A stretch of 64,000 nt of DNA, taken from positions 3,766,217-3,830,216 of the forward strand of contig NZ_JABBFX010000001.1 of assembly GCF_012927085.1 (NCBI RefSeq). The letters are read 5' to 3'. This stretch comes from Ramlibacter agri (GTDB lineage: Bacteria > Pseudomonadota > Gammaproteobacteria > Burkholderiales > Burkholderiaceae_C). Under the pieces are notes generated by a model. That model saw nothing but the letters and a program-made list of their open reading frames with translations, was not told the DNA's origin and did no database searches. Made by a program: the position numbers and the translations under genes. Positions 61,757 through 64,000 of this stretch are shown here, piece after piece. Numbering within the stretch: position 1 is the first letter of the stretch; each line of letters starts with the position of its first letter.

Positions 61757-63145
61757 GTGAGCGCGCCCTGTTGGAATTTGGTCAAGTACCCCCCAGATGA
61801 GGAGTTGACACGTTTTGTGTCAGCTGGGGAGACTCGCAGCGCCGGCAAGGGGAGTCCGGATCGTTTGCGAAACCAGAACGTTCTCTTTATCCACCAGAAT
61901 TTCCCGGGGCAGTTCGTGCACGTGGCGAGCGCGCTGGCGGCCGCCGGCCACCAGGTGGTCGCCCTCGGCATCGAGGGGCGGCCGCTGAAGGGCGTGCGCT
62001 TCCTGCGCTATGCGCCGCCGCGCCTGCAGCGCGCGTCCGCGCTGGACACCGCGCGTGACTTCGAGGTGAAGGTCGCGCGCGGCCTGGCCTGCGCCGCCGC
62101 CATGCAGCGGCTGCAGCGCGAAGGCTTCGAGCCGGACATCGTGGTCGCCCATCCCGGCTGGGGCGAGGCGCTGTTCTGCAAGGACGTCTGGCCGCGCGCG
62201 CGCCTGGTCATCTACGCCGAGTTCTTCTATGGCGGCGAAGGCTCCGACTTCCTGTTCGACCCCGAGCTCTCCACCGACGGCCCGGAGCAGCGGGCGCGCC
62301 TGCGCCTGAAAAACACGGTGCACCTGCACGCTTTCGCCGCCGCGGACGCGATCTATTCGCCCACCGAGTGGCAGCGCAGCCGGCTGCCGCCCGAATACCG
62401 CGCCAAGGCGCAGGTGATGTTCGATGGCATCGACACCACGCGCGTCGCGCCGGACCCCGCGGCCACCATCCAGCTGCAGCGCGCGCAACTGCAGCTCGCG
62501 CCGGGCGACGAGGTGATCACCTTCGTCAACCGCAACCTCGAGCCCTATCGCGGCTTCCACGTGTTCATGCGGGCGTTGCCCGAACTGATGGAGCGCCGCC
62601 CGAATGCGCACTGCATCATCGTCGGCCGCGACTCGGTGAGCTACGGCTCGCCACCGAGCGGCGGTGGCACCTGGCGCGACGCGATGCTGAAGGAAGTCGG
62701 CGCCCGGCTGCCCGCCGGCCGCGTGCACTTCCTCGGCGGCCTGCCGTATGCCGACTACCTGCGCGTGCTGCAGGTCTCGGCCTGCCACGTGTACCTGACC
62801 TATCCCTTCGTGCTGTCCTGGAGCTGCCTGGAAGCCATGAGCGTGGGTTGCCCGATGGTGGCGAGCCGCACAGGCCCCGTGCAGGAAGTCGTCGAGCATG
62901 GCGCCACCGGCCGCCTGTTCGATTTCTTCGACGGGAAGCAACTCGTCGAAGAAGTCGTGGGCGTGCTGGAAAACCCGCAGGCCGCGCATGCGATGGGACG
63001 GCGCGCGCGTGAACTAGTGCGCGAAAGGTATGACCTGGCCAGCGTCTGCCTGCCGGGGCAACTGCGTGCCGTGCTGGGGGAAGACCCCTATCCGCGGGGG
63101 CGACCCCCCAAACGAGTGATGACGGTGAAAGCAACGGCCTGTTAG
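61757..63145 (+). CDS. Family 4 glycosyltransferase
   Basis: A GT-B enzyme. The domain begins NVLFIHQNFPGQFVHVASAL, and the C-terminal donor domain has GDEVITFVNRNLEPYRGFHV and LSWSCLEAMSVGCPMVASRTGPVQEVV. The open frame starts at GTG 61757, but the domain needs only residues from about 37 on; TTG at 61865 gives a 426-residue protein and is a serious alternative. The first 36 residues lie in a stretch containing an inverted repeat (61806-61822) and look non-coding. It precedes a secreted RTX protein and may act on a surface polysaccharide. Confidence 0.82.
   Translation: MSAPCWNLVKYPPDEELTRFVSAGETRSAGKGSPDRLRNQNVLFIHQNFPGQFVHVASALAAAGHQVVALGIEGRPLKGVRFLRYAPPRLQRASALDTARDFEVKVARGLACAAAMQRLQREGFEPDIVVAHPGWGEALFCKDVWPRARLVIYAEFFYGGEGSDFLFDPELSTDGPEQRARLRLKNTVHLHAFAAADAIYSPTEWQRSRLPPEYRAKAQVMFDGIDTTRVAPDPAATIQLQRAQLQLAPGDEVITFVNRNLEPYRGFHVFMRALPELMERRPNAHCIIVGRDSVSYGSPPSGGGTWRDAMLKEVGARLPAGRVHFLGGLPYADYLRVLQVSACHVYLTYPFVLSWSCLEAMSVGCPMVASRTGPVQEVVEHGATGRLFDFFDGKQLVEEVVGVLENPQAAHAMGRRARELVRERYDLASVCLPGQLRAVLGEDPYPRGRPPKRVMTVKATAC
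61806..61822. repeat. Inverted repeat TGACAC-GTTTT-GTGTCA upstream of glycosyltransferase
   Basis: A perfect 6-bp inverted repeat with a 5-base loop inside a ~60-base stretch of lower GC (about 61770-61830), which also has CCCCCCAGAT and AGCTGGGGA pairing outside the hairpin. The TTGACA overlapping it has no good -10 at 17 bases. It may be a regulatory site or stem-loop; no family was recognised. Confidence 0.4.
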
Positions 63146-63185
63146 AAACCGCAACGCATTCACATCGACAAGGAGAGTCCGCGCC

Positions 63186-64000
63186 ATGGGTACCACCATC
63201 ATGAACGGAGATGCCAAAGACAATGACCTGATCGGCACTCCCGGTGCCGACACGATCAACGGTCTGGACGGCAACGACACGCTGGAGGGCCAGGGAGGCA
63301 ACGACTTTCTCGATGGTGGCGCAGGCAACGACAGCCTGCTGGGTGGCGCGGGCCAGGACGTGCTGGTCGGCGGGGCCGGCAACGACACGCTGGACGGCGG
63401 CGCCATCACCGACCTGGTGAACTACACCGACCTGAACTGGGTGCGTTTCGACGGCGCCACCACCGGGGTGGTGGTGGACCTGGGCGCCGGCACGGCGCAG
63501 GACGGACAGGGCGGCACCGACACGCTGGTCAACATCAACTGGGTGAGCGGCACGCAATACGACGACCGCCTGACCGGCGCGGCGACCAACATCTTCGAGC
63601 AGTTCGAAGGCGGCGCGGGCAACGACACGATCGACGGCGGGGCGATCGACGCGTCGAACAACTTCACCGGCGCGCGCGTGTCCTACCAGAACTCCAGCGG
63701 CGCCGTGACGGTGGACCTCGCCACCGGCCAGGCCCAGGATGGCATGGGCGGCACCGACACGCTGTCCAACATCAGCCAGGTGCGCGGCTCGAACTTCGCC
63801 GACCACCTGTACGGCAGCGACACGACGGCCTACGTCGAAGGCTTCGACGGGCGCGGCGGCAACGACACCATCGACGGGCGCGGCGGCATCGACCAGTACC
63901 GCATGGACGGCGCCACCACCGGCGGCAGCGTCGACCTGATGGCCGGCACGGCCAACGACGGCCAGGGCGGCACCGACACGCTGCTGAACATCGAGTGGGC
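63186..64000 (+). CDS. RTX (hemolysin-type calcium-binding repeat) protein, 3' end beyond window
   Basis: The start ATG at 63186 follows AAGGAG. The frame is open to the window end (271 codons). Near the N terminus several nonapeptide repeats of the GGxGNDxLx type are seen (GGNDFLDGG, GGAGNDSLL, GGAGQDVLVGG, GGAGNDTLDGG), followed by longer recurring blocks of about 70-75 residues with VVDLGAGTAQDGQGGTDTL-like cores (three copies). No Sec signal is seen, consistent with type I secretion via a C-terminal signal. Calcium-dependent folding outside the cell and an adhesin or S-layer-like role are typical. Confidence 0.88.
   Translation, partial: MGTTIMNGDAKDNDLIGTPGADTINGLDGNDTLEGQGGNDFLDGGAGNDSLLGGAGQDVLVGGAGNDTLDGGAITDLVNYTDLNWVRFDGATTGVVVDLGAGTAQDGQGGTDTLVNINWVSGTQYDDRLTGAATNIFEQFEGGAGNDTIDGGAIDASNNFTGARVSYQNSSGAVTVDLATGQAQDGMGGTDTLSNISQVRGSNFADHLYGSDTTAYVEGFDGRGGNDTIDGRGGIDQYRMDGATTGGSVDLMAGTANDGQGGTDTLLNIEW

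Noticed and set aside
61805..61835. TTGACA as a -35 box of the glycosyltransferase promoter
   Set aside because: No recognisable -10 lies 16-18 bases downstream; the hexamer is better explained as part of the inverted repeat.

Overview
The window reads as a chromosomal segment of a high-GC beta-proteobacterium of the order Burkholderiales, most like Comamonadaceae (Ramlibacter/Variovorax type). This is inferred from overall protein character, the yebC-purD-hemF-nadD-rsfS-rlmH-maf-rng type housekeeping order, recC-recB-recD, and Gram-negative envelope genes (msbA, O-antigen ligase, tol-pal). No sequence search was run. Genes are very tightly packed, many sharing ATGA/TGATG start-stop overlaps; no stretch longer than about 300 bases lacks a gene.

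Layout. (1) 1-5742: an operon for a CoA-thioester pathway (split B12-dependent acyl-CoA mutase, SCP2-type thiolase, DUF35 partner, AMP-forming acyl-CoA ligase, MmgE/PrpD protein), then panE and a small HExxH protein. (2) 7285-7917: a ParE/ParD-type toxin-antitoxin pair with a palindromic operator. (3) 7999-10864: a sugar-type ABC importer. (4) 10809-18310, minus strand: codA, an NTF2-like protein, a PuuE/NodB-like deacetylase, a four-gene polyamine-type ABC importer and a hydantoin/Asp-Glu racemase-family protein. (5) 18402-27460: a small plus-strand NTF2-like gene, then a minus-strand operon with a GTP-cyclohydrolase-II-like URC1 homologue, a DUF1688/URC4 homologue, upp, and a BMP-type nucleobase/nucleoside importer with an exported nucleosidase. 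Blocks 4 and 5 together look like a scavenging and catabolic system for pyrimidine bases and nucleosides: periplasmic base release, import, cytosine to uracil, uracil to UMP, then the URC-type reductase-independent route.

(6) 27515-29587: a REP-associated tyrosine transposase and a HerA-like ATPase (yjgR). (7) 29650-40006: the conserved yebC, purD, hemF, nadD, rsfS, rlmH, maf and rng series, interrupted between maf and rng by four genes for exported proteins (glycine-zipper, internally duplicated periplasmic protein, DUF2950, DUF3300). Three of the promoters there share a 17-bp dyad motif. (8) 40003-47073: chrA and an LPS assembly group (GT9, O-antigen ligase, msbA, two GT2 enzymes). (9) 47070-49715: tolB-pal-cpoB, here without tolQRA upstream, followed by an inverted REP-like pair. 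(10) 49794-51842: a YeeE/YedE transporter, tcdA, tRNA-Lys(TTT) and its terminator. (11) 51916-61702: a zinc-ribbon/membrane/LysM-like protein and recC-recB-recD. (12) 61757-end: a family-4 glycosyltransferase and the start of a secreted RTX calcium-binding protein cut by the window edge.
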